Of a stretch of 64,000 nucleotides of DNA, positions 9,458-18,870 are shown piece after piece. Positions within the stretch are counted from its first letter, which is position 1. Each line of letters begins with the position of its first letter. Made by a program: the position numbers and the translations under genes. The notes under the pieces were generated by a model. The model searched no databases. It saw only the letters and a program-made list of their open reading frames with translations, and was not told the DNA's origin. The stretch is taken from contig NZ_CP051685.1 of assembly GCF_012849555.1 (NCBI RefSeq), forward strand, positions 3,286,001 through 3,350,000, in the 5' to 3' direction. This stretch comes from Massilia forsythiae (lineage in GTDB: Bacteria; Pseudomonadota; Gammaproteobacteria; Burkholderiales; Burkholderiaceae_D).

Positions 9458-10309
9458 TCAGTCCAGGTCGGCGGCGTCGTGGCGCTCCAGCACCTGCTCT
9501 TCCGGCTTGCCGCGCACGCGGTTGACCTTGCGGCCGCGCTGCACGCCGCGCCGTGCGCCGACCTCGTCGGCCCAGCGCCGCACCTGCTGGTACTGGTGCA
9601 CCGCCAGGAATTCGCCGGCATCGTACAGCTCGCCCAGCACCAGGCAACCGTACCACGGCCAGATCGCCATGTCGGCGATGCTGTACTCGTCGCCGGCCAC
9701 GAAGCGGCGCTCGGCCAGCAGGCGGTCGAGCACGTCGAGCTGGCGCTTGGTTTCCATGGCGTAGCGGTTGATCGGGTATTCCAGTTTTTCCGGCGCGTAG
9801 GCATAGAAGTGGCCGAAGCCGCCGCCGACGAAGGGCGCCGATCCCATCTGCCACATCAGCCAGTTGAAGGTTTCGGCGCGCGCCGCCGGGTCGGTGGGCA
9901 AAAAGGCGCCGAACTTCTCGGCCAGGTAGACCAGGATCGAGCCGGATTCGAACACCCGCACCGGCGTGCTACCGCTGCGGTCGAGCAGGGCGGGAATCTT
10001 CGAGTTCGGGTTGACGCCGACGAAGCCGCTGCCGAACTGGGCGCCCTCATTGATCTTGATGAGCCAGGCATCGTATTCGGCGCCAGCGTGGCCGGCATCC
10101 AGCAGTTCCTCCAGCAGGATCGTGACCTTCTGGCCATTCGGCGTGCCCAGCGAGTACAGCTGCAGCGGATGCTTGCCGACCGGGAGTTCCTGCTCGTGGG
10201 TGGCGCCGGCGATCGGGCGGTTGATGCTGGCGAAGGCGCCGCCCGATGGCGTGGCGGGCGACCAGACCTTGGGCGGGATGTAGGCTTCGAACGGGTTGGT
10301 GCTGGACAT
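9458..10309 (-). CDS. yghU: Glutathione S-transferase, YghU type
   Basis: A 283-residue Nu-class (YghU/YfcG-type) glutathione transferase. The conserved N-terminal extension (FEAYIPPKVW) precedes a thioredoxin-like domain (LQLYSLGTPNGQKVTILLEE, then NPNSKIPAL and ESGSILVYLAEK) and an all-alpha domain (VAGDEYSIADMAIWPWY). Nu-class enzymes reduce disulfides and organic peroxides using two glutathiones. The ATG at 10309 has AGGAG 6-7 nt upstream. Its promoter side faces the AT-rich island, so it marks the left border of that island. Product assignment is confident; physiological substrate is unknown. Confidence 0.93.
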   Translation of the reverse strand: MSSTNPFEAYIPPKVWSPATPSGGAFASINRPIAGATHEQELPVGKHPLQLYSLGTPNGQKVTILLEELLDAGHAGAEYDAWLIKINEGAQFGSGFVGVNPNSKIPALLDRSGSTPVRVFESGSILVYLAEKFGAFLPTDPAARAETFNWLMWQMGSAPFVGGGFGHFYAYAPEKLEYPINRYAMETKRQLDVLDRLLAERRFVAGDEYSIADMAIWPWYGCLVLGELYDAGEFLAVHQYQQVRRWADEVGARRGVQRGRKVNRVRGKPEEQVLERHDAADLD

Positions 10310-10968
10310 TATCTGCTCCTTGTCGATGGCTGTCGAGGAGATGGATGATGCCGGAAAATTCACATTCTTGCTGGATGCGGGTGCGCATGTAGGTAGGTTT
10401 GAGATGACAGCAATCGATGACGGCGTGTGGAATCGTAGGACCGAAAAAGCCGGCAATTTGCACCCTATTGTGCGTTCGAGTAACCAGCCAAAAATTGTTA
10501 TTTTGTCTAAAAATCTTAGAAAAGGAATTTTATATAATCCAGGAAGAATTAGATAGGTCAGTAGTGGTTGTGACTGTTTTATATATTAATTATTGAGAAT
10601 ATTTGATGCGCGGATAGCATTGTCTTCGTGCCGCACGCAACAATTTTAATAAAAAGAGTTTTTCTTCATGTAAAATTATTCTTAATAATAGAAAATTCAT
10701 AATAATTCTAGATTTTAACAATCAAAAATAGTTTTAAAAAATTATTTAGAATATGGCTAAAAAATTTATTTCAACTGGTCGGTATCAAATTTGCTCTTGG
10801 GGACTTCTTGAAGAAAATCCAATTGAACCAATAAATTTAGTGTTTCTATAAGAAGCGAAGAGAAATAAATTGAAAGGATATTTTCTTTAATTTTTCTTGA
10901 AAAACATTGATTCATAATTCTAGATTTTCAATGAAATAATTATCAAGGAGTAAAATTATAATTGGAGA
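10310..10968. other. AT-rich non-coding segment at the left of a foreign island
   Basis: From about 10,480 onward base composition drops sharply to mostly A and T, against very GC-rich neighbours. No frame longer than ~80 codons is open, and none has a convincing start and ribosome-binding site. A 32-codon frame (10753-10851) starting MAKKFISTGR was seen but has no supporting signal. AAGGAG at about 10944 and GGAG at 10964 precede the broken gene that follows. The composition suggests horizontally acquired DNA that has largely decayed. Confidence 0.7.
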
Positions 10969-12115
10969 ATGTTTTTTAAAAGATAGAATAATTTCATCAA
11001 AGCGTACGGTCTTAAGTATTGTGCTTGTCAGTATGTTTTTCTCGGCGTGGGGAGAAGAAAAACTATTCGTGCTGCCAGAGAAGTTGTTGTAAACAACCCT
11101 GCAGGTAAGTTCTACCGTTTCTCCGGCTCCGCATACCAATCTGCAAGATGCCGATTCCACCGGGAGCGATAGTCCTTATGAACCGTCAACGTCTTCTGGT
11201 GGGCCGATTCATGGGACGCCCAATGGGATAAGATATATTGTCGAGGCACCGTTTATCTCTCAGGTGCCGCTACGTATTGTAGTAGGCGCAAGCGCTTATG
11301 CGGAGCTATGCTTGTACAACACCGTTCCGCAAAACCAACTCTGTGTTACTATCGATTCCCCACTTCCGGCTGGCATGGATCTAGAGTATACGGATGCAAC
11401 GCTTCTCGATCTAGACAATGATTCGCGTTTCCTAAGTTTCGTCCCAGTCGTCGGTAATTCCGATCCTGAAGGATTGGCTGCATCGCGCTTCATTGACTCT
11501 TTAGGAAAAGCTGCGGCTGTTTGGGGAGGCTATTTAGAAATGCACCCCGGACTGGTTGCCAGAACCAACAACGCATTTCGTGCCAGCGTTACCAGCAACT
11601 TACTGTTGAGGAGTAGAGGATTATCTCCAAAAAGCACTCATTCAGGTGGGATGCTCAATTCAGAGAACTGTTATGCGGAGATGGCAGAGCTAGGGCTGTG
11701 CTCAAATGACCCTGAGGATTCGGTGCCTGATCCAAATATCCCTATTGTTGATGTTCCAGGATACTTGCCAGCTACAACCCCTGAGCCGGTTGAGAGCGGC
11801 CATCAATATTTTGCTCCGCAGATTCTCTGTGATTGGCATATTCTATGTAATCAAGGTCAAGAGCCACGAGATAACGATCGAGGCCCAAATAGCGGGACGA
11901 GCGGAAAAACGAAAACCGAGTTGGATCAAATCTGCGTGGACATCAATATTCGAGAGATCAATGTCTGCTACGCAATCATTAAAGCCAAAGGAAGGAAAGG
12001 AGAGGATTTCTACCGGGAACTAGACATGTGCAAGAAAGAAGCCAATGACCGAATGTATGCCTGTTTTGCTACAGCGGAAAAATTGACTGACAACGGAGCA
12101 CATCCTGCGCCATAA
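10969..12115 (+). pseudogene. Broken gene for an exported Cys-containing protein (possible toxin remnant)
   Basis: The intact part is an open frame of 283 codons from a GTG at 11264, but the same frame is open back to a TAA at 11090-11092 with no ATG between. Upstream of that TAA, still in frame, it encodes a signal-peptide-like stretch (KRTVLSIVLVSMFFSAWGEE). An ATG at 10969, preceded by GGAG, would join this frame if the run of six T at 10972-10977 had one T fewer. One indel and one nonsense change (for example CAA to TAA) would thus restore a ~380-residue secreted protein. The C-terminus has paired cysteines (ICVDINIREINVC, DMCKKEANDRMYAC), a pattern like C-terminal domains of some polymorphic toxins; that link is inference. 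A shorter functional protein from the GTG cannot be excluded. Confidence 0.5.
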
Positions 12116-12130
12116 TTTCAATTTAACCAC

Positions 12131-12148
12131 GCCCGGCTTGAGCCGGGC
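12131..12148 (+). terminator. GC hairpin between the two island genes
   Basis: GCCCGGC and GCCGGGC form a perfect 7-bp stem around the loop TTGA, 15 nt after the stop of the upstream frame and just before the next gene. No T-run follows, so it is a weak candidate for intrinsic termination; it may instead moderate expression of the downstream gene or stabilise RNA ends. It stands out because the surrounding DNA is AT-rich. Confidence 0.4.
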
Positions 12149-12163
12149 TAGAGAGCACTGATT

Positions 12164-12583
12164 ATGAAAGATCCTCGTCTCACAGTGGCGCTCGCCAGAC
12201 AAGGTGATGAGCCTTCGTTGCTGATAAGCCGTAACGATAATGAATTACTTAACAACGTTAGCTTGGAGTTAAGGCATCTCAATAATTTAGGATCGTTGGG
12301 CGCACAGGTAATGGTAGGCGAATACATTCTTCTGCTGCTTCATGCTGTGCATTCCGAAGATTTCGTTGCATATCCAGCTTTGATGCCGCAAGATATGCAA
12401 ATGCACAGGCCTATCGATCTCGTAAGTTACTTGATTGAACAAACCAAGCTACGTAAAACTCGGCAACTAATTCCAGCTATTGAAATCGCGCTAGCGGTAT
12501 ACAATGAAGAATTGAAGAGTACTTCTATTCCAAAACAGTGGCCAGCATTTAAGGAAGTCTTCGAGCGGTTATATTCTGACTAA
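12164..12583 (+). CDS. Hypothetical small acidic protein, possible immunity protein
   Basis: A 139-residue cytoplasmic protein without signal peptide or membrane segment; I do not recognise a named family. It is mostly helical-looking (LLNNVSLELRHLNN, LIEQTKLRKTRQLI). It lies 48 bp behind the broken exported-protein gene, on the same strand and opposite to both flanking genes, and shares the low GC of the island. Small intact proteins directly downstream of a toxin C-terminus are commonly immunity proteins, so that role is suggested from context only. GAGAG a few bases upstream of the ATG at 12164 is a plausible ribosome-binding site. It ends 5 nt before the convergent Hsp70 gene. Confidence 0.65.
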   Translation: MKDPRLTVALARQGDEPSLLISRNDNELLNNVSLELRHLNNLGSLGAQVMVGEYILLLLHAVHSEDFVAYPALMPQDMQMHRPIDLVSYLIEQTKLRKTRQLIPAIEIALAVYNEELKSTSIPKQWPAFKEVFERLYSD

Positions 12584-12588
12584 GCTGT

Positions 12589-15500
12589 TCAGCGCAGCAG
12601 CTTCAACCCCGGCGGCAGCGCCTCGCCGAACATGCGCACGGCGCTGGCCTGGTCGAGTTCCACCACCTCGCGCACCATCGCCGTCCAGCCGGCGGGCGCG
12701 CCGCTGGCAGCCAGGCGGCGCAGGATGTCTTCGCGCAGCGGCTCGTCGATGTCGCGCGAGCGGTCGCCTGTTCTACGGGCGATGTGGGCGGCGGCGAAGC
12801 CGGCCGGCTCGATCTTCTTCCAGTCTAGCGTCGACAGCGCTTCCAGCCAGCGCGCGGCGGCTTGCGGCGGCGCCACTTCGTGCGCGCTGCCGTGCAGGGA
12901 CTGGCGTGCGCCGGCGCGCGCCAGCGCCCACAGGTAGCGCGCGTAGGTGGCGGCCGCCTTCGAGTCCGGCTTGGGCGCAGCCGGCACCGCCATGATCCGT
13001 TCCAGCATCCAGTCGCCGATCTCGGCTTTATACGCTGACGGGATGCGCTCCAGCGAGGCGCCCAGGCGCAGCATGTCGTCCTCGCTGCCGTCGACCAGCG
13101 TCACCGGGCGGCGCGCGCGTTCGGCAGGATCGGCCTGCAAATTGAAGGCGAAATCGTCCAGCAGGCGCAGTTGCGCTTCGGTGGACAGGCCGCCGGCCAC
13201 GCGCCGCCACAGCGTCCACCATTCGGCGCGCACCTGGCTGTCCTTGTGATACTGGACGCCAGCCTCGAACAGCACCCACAGCTGCTCGATGCGCCATGCG
13301 TCGAGCGGGTGGCCGAAGCCGGGGCGCAGGCACCAGCCGGCCAGGTTCAGCCAGGCGCGCTCGTGCTCGGCCGAGCGGCGCCGGCCCTTGGCGCGTTCCA
13401 GCAGCGCGTCGAACAGGCGCCGCAGCAGCGGCGTCTCCCAGCGTTCGCGCGCGCCCAGCAGGTGTTCCAGCGTGGCGCGCAGCTGGCGCACCTCGCGCGT
13501 CTCGACCTGCTGGTTGCGGGCGCCGAAGATGCGGTGGATGTGCTTGAGGGCGTCGTCCAGGCGCGCGGGCAAGGCGGCATCGTCGGGCGCGGCGCCGTCG
13601 CCGGCATCCGGCTCCTGCGCGCGCAATTGAAATTCCAGTTTCCAGCGCTGGCCGCTGCCATCCTCGGCCACGCAGGACACTTCCAGCGTGCCGACTTCGG
13701 ACAGCGCGGTGGCCAGCTGTACCGGAATCTCGCTGCCGCGGCCGGCGCTGCCGTTCGCCTTGTTGTTGGCCTTGTCGTCAGCCCGTTTGCCGCCGCCAGC
13801 CTCCCTGGGCGACGCGCCGGACGCGCGCAGCACGGTGGCGATCGCCGGCAGGCGCACCACTTCGTGCGGGTCGAGTTCGACCAGGTCGCCGGGACGCGCT
13901 GGGCCGCCCACGGGATCGGCCACCATCGAGACCAGATGGAAGCGCACCGGCCGCCCCAGGCGCAGCGCGAAGCTGCGCTCGGACAGCAGCGACTCTTCGC
14001 CGGCGCGGGCGCCGCGCGCCAGCAGGCAGACCGCGCGCAGGCGCTTGCCGTTCTCCTTGGCGCCATCCTTGCCGGCATCTTTGGCGCTGTCTTTCGGCGC
14101 ATCGTCCAGCAGCAGGTAATAGCTGCGCGCCGAACCGCTCGCGATGGCGGGCGCGAAGCCCGACTGCGCCAGCCAGTAGGCGACCGCGCCGCGCGCCACC
14201 GCCACGTCCGGGTCCAGGTTGTGCAGCACCCGCACCGGCGCGCCGCGCCAGCCGGACAGGGTGTCGGCCAGGCGCGCGGCCAGCGCCGCGCCGCGGAACA
14301 CGCCGCCGTTGAGCAGCAGCGTGTCCGGGACTGGCAGGGCGGATGCCGGCGCAGCATCGGATGCCGGCGCGGATACGTCCGCTGCGGCAGCCGATTGCGC
14401 GGCGGCCGTCGCATCCGATCCGGCGCCGCCGTCCGCCGCGTGCGCGCCCAGCGCCGCGCGCGCCGCGCCCGCGTGCTGGCGCAGGAACGCGGCCAGGTGG
14501 CGCGTGACGGCCGGATCGCCGGCATAGGGCAGGCCGAACTCGACGATGCCGGTGCGCGTGCGCCGGGCGCTTTCCTGCTGCGGGTTGAGCGGGAAGAAGC
14601 CGTCCAGCACGATCTGGCGGATGTCCTCGCGCGTCAGCTGCGCGCTGCGGCTGGCGCCGACCAGGCGCGAACCGGCGCCCAGCAGCGTCACCGTGACCTG
14701 CCCGGGCGCGTCCAGCGCCAGCAGTTGCTCCTTGGCGGCGCGGCAGCGTTCGGTCAGCTGGGCCAGGCGCGCCGCCGACAGGCGCTCGCCGCCCTGGACC
14801 GTGGCGCCGTCCGGCCGCATGCGCGCTTCGGCCAGGTGCGCCAGCGCCAGGTCCATGTTGTCGCCGCCCAGGATCAGGTGGTTGCCCACGCCGATGCGGG
14901 TCAGCTTCGGTTCGCCGTTCTCGACCTCGACGCGCACCAGGCTGAAGTCGGTGGTGCCGCCGCCGACGTCGGCCACCAGCACCAGGCGCGCGCCGGCCAG
15001 GTCGTCCGCCAGCGTGGCGCGGTGGCGGTACAGCCAGTCGTACAGGGCCGCCTGCGGTTCTTCCAGCAGGCGCACCGCACTCAAGCCGGCCAGGTGTGCG
15101 GCTTCGAGCGTCAAGGCGCGCGCGCCTTCGTCGAAGGAAGCGGGGATCGTGAGTACGATGCGCTGGCGTTCCAGCGGGTGTTGGGGAAAGCGGTGGTTCC
15201 AGGCCGCGCGCAGGTAGGCCAGGTAGCTGGCGCTGGCGGCCAGCGGCGAAATCTTGTGGACGTCGTCCGGCGCCCCCCAGGGCAGGATCGGCGCCGTGCG
15301 GTCGACGCCGGAATGCGACAGCCAGCTCTTGGCGGAGGCCACCAGCCGGCCGGGCGAGCCGGCGCCGAGTACGCGCGCCAGGCGGCCGAAGACGGCGAAG
15401 GGCGCGCCGCGGGTTGCCGCATCGGCGCCTGCCGCGTTACCGCCGGCGGCAGGCGCCGCCGCGTCGTTCGGCAAGGCGCCGGCCGCGGCGCCATCCATGC

Positions 15501-15720
15501 CGGCGGCGCCCCACGGCAGTTGCAGCGCCCCCGGCGCCAGCTCGCCTGCAGCCGGGTGGTAGCGCACCGATGGCAGCAGCGGCGCCGTGCCCACCTCGCC
15601 GGGCGCCACCAGCTGGTCGACCGCGAAGGTCTCGACCTGGCCGCCGTCAATGGCGGCATACGCCAGCACCGTGTTGGTGGTGCCGAGGTCGATGCCGACC
15701 AGGTAGGCGGGTTGGCTCAC
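12589..15720 (-). CDS. Large Hsp70-family protein with C-terminal extension (DUF3731-like)
   Basis: About 1,043 residues. The first ~550 form an Hsp70 nucleotide-binding domain (VGIDLGTTNTVLAYA near the start, ADVGGGTTDFSLV, LGGDNMDLALAHL) carrying Ala-rich inserts; the beta substrate-binding region follows, and the last ~350 residues are a helical extension of DUF3731 type rich in Trp and Leu (LNLAGWCLRPGFGHPLDAWR). This is far longer than DnaK. ATP hydrolysis is likely; clients and partners are unknown. The start is uncertain: the GTG at 15720 gives MSQPAYLVGIDLGT, while a TTG at 15735 adds five residues; neither has a clear Shine-Dalgarno. It lies 31 bp behind the other Hsp70 and probably shares its mRNA. 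Confidence 0.88.
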   Translation of the reverse strand: MSQPAYLVGIDLGTTNTVLAYAAIDGGQVETFAVDQLVAPGEVGTAPLLPSVRYHPAAGELAPGALQLPWGAAGMDGAAAGALPNDAAAPAAGGNAAGADAATRGAPFAVFGRLARVLGAGSPGRLVASAKSWLSHSGVDRTAPILPWGAPDDVHKISPLAASASYLAYLRAAWNHRFPQHPLERQRIVLTIPASFDEGARALTLEAAHLAGLSAVRLLEEPQAALYDWLYRHRATLADDLAGARLVLVADVGGGTTDFSLVRVEVENGEPKLTRIGVGNHLILGGDNMDLALAHLAEARMRPDGATVQGGERLSAARLAQLTERCRAAKEQLLALDAPGQVTVTLLGAGSRLVGASRSAQLTREDIRQIVLDGFFPLNPQQESARRTRTGIVEFGLPYAGDPAVTRHLAAFLRQHAGAARAALGAHAADGGAGSDATAAAQSAAAADVSAPASDAAPASALPVPDTLLLNGGVFRGAALAARLADTLSGWRGAPVRVLHNLDPDVAVARGAVAYWLAQSGFAPAIASGSARSYYLLLDDAPKDSAKDAGKDGAKENGKRLRAVCLLARGARAGEESLLSERSFALRLGRPVRFHLVSMVADPVGGPARPGDLVELDPHEVVRLPAIATVLRASGASPREAGGGKRADDKANNKANGSAGRGSEIPVQLATALSEVGTLEVSCVAEDGSGQRWKLEFQLRAQEPDAGDGAAPDDAALPARLDDALKHIHRIFGARNQQVETREVRQLRATLEHLLGARERWETPLLRRLFDALLERAKGRRRSAEHERAWLNLAGWCLRPGFGHPLDAWRIEQLWVLFEAGVQYHKDSQVRAEWWTLWRRVAGGLSTEAQLRLLDDFAFNLQADPAERARRPVTLVDGSEDDMLRLGASLERIPSAYKAEIGDWMLERIMAVPAAPKPDSKAAATYARYLWALARAGARQSLHGSAHEVAPPQAAARWLEALSTLDWKKIEPAGFAAAHIARRTGDRSRDIDEPLREDILRRLAASGAPAGWTAMVREVVELDQASAVRMFGEALPPGLKLLR

Positions 15721-15751
15721 GGCGCGGCCGCTCAAAGGATCGATGCGCCGA

Positions 15752-17626
15752 TCACTGACCGTCCGGCGCGCTGCGCACGTCGAACTCGACCTTCCAGCGC
15801 TGGCCCTCGCGCGCTACCGCCGCCAGTTCCAGCGTGCCGGATTCGGTCGCCAGCGCATGCAGCCTGACCTGCACCACGTCGCCCGGCGTGCGTCCCTCGG
15901 CCGGCAGGTCGGCCTGGAGTTCGTTCAGCTCCTGCAGCTCGTCCGGGCCCCAGAAGTCGAGCACCTCGCCGATGCGGTCCTGGCGCCGGGTGGTCGAACC
16001 GAAGAAGCGGAAGTGCACCGGCTCGCCCACCACCAGGCCGAATTCCTGGCCCGGCAGTTCGAGTTCGCTGCCTTCTTCCATGCCGAACGGCGCCACGCAC
16101 AGTGCCTGGATCGGCGGCTCCATGCCGGGGATGGCCGGCATGGACGATTCCACGCCGACGTAGTAGGAACGCGCCGTGCCGCCGCGGATACGCACGCCGC
16201 CGCCGCGGCGCGCATAGCCGTAGTAGGCGGCGCCGCGCGCCACCGCCAGGTCGAGGTCGGCGCCTTCCAGCATGCGCGCCGGTTCCGCGCCTTCCATGTA
16301 CAGCCAGTCGTTGATGGTGTCCATCACGCGCTGGGACAGGATCTCGGACTTGAACACGCCGCCGTTGAACAGCACCGCGCTCGGGTGCAGGAAGCTGTGT
16401 TCGGCGTCCATGCGGCCCTGGAAACCTTCCAGGTCGGCGGTGGCACCGGCCTGGCGCGCCAGGAACGATGCCAGGTGGCGCGTGACGGCGGCGTCCTGCG
16501 CGTACGGCAGGCCCAGTTGGGTCAGGCCGGCGCGCGCGCGGGTGGCCGGACGGGCGCTGGCTTCCACGCGCGGGAAGAAGCCGTCGGTGATGAAGGCGGT
16601 CACGTCGTCGCGGGTCAGCTCGGTGCGGATCGAGCCGCCGATCAGCTTGGAGCCGCGGCTCGGCACCACGATCGGCCAGGCGGCCGCGTTGGCGTCGGCC
16701 AGCAGGTGCTCCTTGGCGCCGCGGCAGGCGTAGGTGAGGGCGCGCATCTGCCAGGCGTCGAGCTGGGTGCCGTTCGCCTGCAGCTTGCGCGCGACCAGAT
16801 GCGCCAGGGCGAGATCCATGTTGTCGCCGCCCAGCAGGATGTGGTCGCCCACCGCCACGCGGTGCGGTTCCAGGTTGCCGTTGCGTTCCAGGATGGCGAT
16901 CAGCGAAAAGTCGCTGGTGCCGCCGCCGACGTCGACCACCAGCACGATGTCGCCGGCCTTGACCTGCTTGCGCCAGGCGCCGCCGCTGCCCTGGATCCAG
17001 CTGTACAGGGCCGCCTGCGGCTCTTCCAGCAGCACCGGATTGCCGTAGCCGGCGTAGCGCGCCGCCTCGGCCGTCAGCTCGCGCGCGGCCGGGTCGAACG
17101 AGGCGGGAATCGTCACCGTGACGGCCTGCTGCTCGAACGGCGCTTCCGGGTGCGCGGCGTTCCAGGCGTGGCGCAGGTGTTCCAGGTAGCGGGTGGACGC
17201 GGCGAGCGGCGACACGCACGCCACTTCGTCCGGCGCGTCCGGCGGCAGGATGGCGGCGCGGCGGTCCACGCCGGGGTGGCACAGCCAGCTCTTGGCCGAG
17301 GACACCAGGCGGATCGGGGTGGCGGCGCCGCGGCTGCGCGCCATCTCGCCGATCACGGCGGCGGGTGCCGGCGCCACGGTGGTGGCGCTCCAGGGCAGGG
17401 CCAGTTCGCCCGGCGCCAGTTCGTCCGGGTGCGGCAGGTACATGAAGGAGGGCAGCAGCGGCAGCGATTCGACCGTGCCGGGCGCCGACAATTGCGGCAC
17501 CGGCAGCACGTGCTGCTCGGCCTTTTCGCCGTCGCTGGCCTGCAGGTCGACGTAGGAGAGGGCGCTGTGGGTGGTGCCGAGGTCGATGCCGATGGCGTAG
17601 CGCGGGTTGTTGACGGTATTGTTCAC
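15752..17626 (-). CDS. Hsp70-family protein (HscC-like)
   Basis: A 624-residue Hsp70 homologue with phosphate-1 motif IGIDLGTTHSALSY near residue 12, phosphate-2 DVGGGTSDFSLI and the adenosine/hinge region GGDNMDLALAHLVARKL. It is related to HscC-type or DUF2760-associated Hsp70s rather than DnaK itself: it lacks the long DnaK C-terminal lid and EEVD-like tail. Its ATG overlaps the stop of the DUF2760 gene by 4 nt (ATGA), so translation is coupled, and a second Hsp70 follows at 31 bp. A joint chaperone complex of these three proteins is a reasonable inference; no J-protein or nucleotide exchange factor is encoded nearby. Confidence 0.92.
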   Translation of the reverse strand: MNNTVNNPRYAIGIDLGTTHSALSYVDLQASDGEKAEQHVLPVPQLSAPGTVESLPLLPSFMYLPHPDELAPGELALPWSATTVAPAPAAVIGEMARSRGAATPIRLVSSAKSWLCHPGVDRRAAILPPDAPDEVACVSPLAASTRYLEHLRHAWNAAHPEAPFEQQAVTVTIPASFDPAARELTAEAARYAGYGNPVLLEEPQAALYSWIQGSGGAWRKQVKAGDIVLVVDVGGGTSDFSLIAILERNGNLEPHRVAVGDHILLGGDNMDLALAHLVARKLQANGTQLDAWQMRALTYACRGAKEHLLADANAAAWPIVVPSRGSKLIGGSIRTELTRDDVTAFITDGFFPRVEASARPATRARAGLTQLGLPYAQDAAVTRHLASFLARQAGATADLEGFQGRMDAEHSFLHPSAVLFNGGVFKSEILSQRVMDTINDWLYMEGAEPARMLEGADLDLAVARGAAYYGYARRGGGVRIRGGTARSYYVGVESSMPAIPGMEPPIQALCVAPFGMEEGSELELPGQEFGLVVGEPVHFRFFGSTTRRQDRIGEVLDFWGPDELQELNELQADLPAEGRTPGDVVQVRLHALATESGTLELAAVAREGQRWKVEFDVRSAPDGQ

Positions 17627-18207
17627 AGTTCCACCTCCGCCGGGGCGATGATGCGGGCGTCATGCCCTTCGGTCAGTTGGGGCAGGCGCACGTCCGCTGC
17701 GCGCCAGCCGCGGTGGTTCAGCACGCCGGTGAAGGGTGCCTTGCCGACCACGTTGCCGGTCAGGCGCACGCTGGCGGCGTCGAAGCCTTCCGCCAGCGTC
17801 ACGCGCGCGCCTTCGAGTTCGCTGCGCACCGGTTCGATGCTGAAGTGCTCGCGCAGCACGCGCGCGCAACCCTCGTGCACCACGCGCGCGGCGGCGCCGA
17901 TGTCGGCGTCGCCGTACACCGTGATGTTTTCGTTGGCGAAGTCGATCAGGCGCGCTTCGCGCTGCAGCAGGCCGAGCAGCTGCAGGGCGGCGTCGGGCGT
18001 GGCCACGCGCAGCGTCACCGGAGCAGGGGCCGGAGCGGGGGTAGGTGCCGGAGCGGGCGCCGGCGCAGGTGCCGGCGCCATGGCCGGGCCGACCTGGTCG
18101 TCGCGGATGCGCGCTGCGAATTCGGCGTCGCCCAGGCTTTTCGAGAAAGCGCCAAAGGCGATGGAGAGCCGGCTCCAGAAGGAGGGCAGGTTGTTCGGTT
18201 GGCTCAT
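17623..18207 (-). CDS. DUF2760 domain protein
   Basis: A 194-residue protein with a short N-terminal segment, a Pro/Ala linker of repeated AP dipeptides (about residues 45-66), and a conserved C-terminal DUF2760 domain (LLGLLQREARLIDFANENI, then HEGCARVLREHFSIEP). DUF2760 genes are regularly found beside Hsp70 genes of this type; biochemical function is not known to me. The ATG at 18207 (MSQPNNLP) was chosen over an upstream in-frame start because the preceding codons look non-coding. Overlaps the following Hsp70 start by 4 nt. The AP repeat is a probable flexible linker. Confidence 0.88.
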   Translation of the reverse strand: MSQPNNLPSFWSRLSIAFGAFSKSLGDAEFAARIRDDQVGPAMAPAPAPAPAPAPTPAPAPAPVTLRVATPDAALQLLGLLQREARLIDFANENITVYGDADIGAAARVVHEGCARVLREHFSIEPVRSELEGARVTLAEGFDAASVRLTGNVVGKAPFTGVLNHRGWRAADVRLPQLTEGHDARIIAPAEVEL

Positions 18208-18365
18208 GTTCTTGTGGTGTCCGTGTTGGGAGCGTGTTGAAGGCCGCTTGCCGCCGGGGCGGCGCGGCCATGGTCCGTCGAAACGCGCATCATACCAGTT
18301 AGACCACAAACAGAGACAGCCCGGTTGGGCTGCGCGCGCCTGGTGGCGGACGGCGAAGGAAGGCG

Positions 18366-18836
18366 TCAGATCGACGGATCGCCGGACGGGCCGCCCATCT
18401 GCGGATCATTGGCCGGCGCGCCCAGCGCCGCCACGCCGCCCAGCAGCGCGCGCGCATAGGCGTCGAACTCGTCCAGCCCGCGCTTGATGATGGTGACCAG
18501 GGCCGGCAGCGGCGCCGCCTGATGGTCCCATTCGGCGCGGCAGAATTCGCCGGTGCGCTTGAGGTCCTCGGCCAGCGCCGCCTCGATCCAGCCGTGTTCG
18601 GCCAGCAGGGAGATGACTTCGCGCTCCTCGCGCGCCGGGCCGAGCTCGAGTTCGGCGAGCACGTAGTCGCCCATCTCGACCGCGGCTTCCCAGGCGCGGA
18701 TCACGTTCAGGGTGGCGGCGTCCTGGCGCGTGATGTCGCCCACAAAAGTCGTCGGGTCCTTTTCGTATTCGTCGCGGGCGCGCTTGCAGCAGCGCTCGAT
18801 GGTGCCCGTCTTGCTGACCAGCAGGTCGTTGTTCAT
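18366..18836 (-). CDS. Orphan HepT-like HEPN protein (DUF86)
   Basis: A 156-residue all-helical protein resembling HepT/DUF86 proteins, seen in TRQDAATLNVIRAWEAAVEMGD and the following LLAEHGWIEAALAEDLKR. The HEPN signature R-x4-H is present as R100-AEWD-H105, although the usual RNxxxHxY context is changed. HepT proteins are RNase-fold toxins normally neutralised by a neighbouring MntA nucleotidyltransferase that AMPylates or blocks them. No MntA gene is visible on either side. It lies 34 bp behind the antiporter gene and 158 bp before the DUF2760/Hsp70 genes on the same strand. The start at 18836 has a weak AAGG upstream. A moonlighting role with the chaperones is possible but unproven. Confidence 0.75.
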   Translation of the reverse strand: MNNDLLVSKTGTIERCCKRARDEYEKDPTTFVGDITRQDAATLNVIRAWEAAVEMGDYVLAELELGPAREEREVISLLAEHGWIEAALAEDLKRTGEFCRAEWDHQAAPLPALVTIIKRGLDEFDAYARALLGGVAALGAPANDPQMGGPSGDPSI

Positions 18837-18870
18837 GCTCGTGCCTTGTCCAGTGTATTGACCGGTTACG

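Noticed and set aside
10753..10851. 32-codon frame starting MAKKFISTGR in the AT-rich segment
   Set aside because: No ribosome-binding site, no recognised family, and short frames are common in such DNA.
10912..11160. 82-codon leftward frame in the AT-rich segment
   Set aside because: Antisense to the signal-peptide-like stretch of the broken gene, with no ribosome-binding site.
13171..15867. Antisense open frame over the large Hsp70 gene (about 900 codons)
   Set aside because: Arg/Gly-biased translation without motifs; the Hsp70 motifs on the other strand are intact.
15743..18487. Antisense open frame over the HscC-like Hsp70 and DUF2760 genes
   Set aside because: Same compositional artefact; sense-strand proteins are recognised families.
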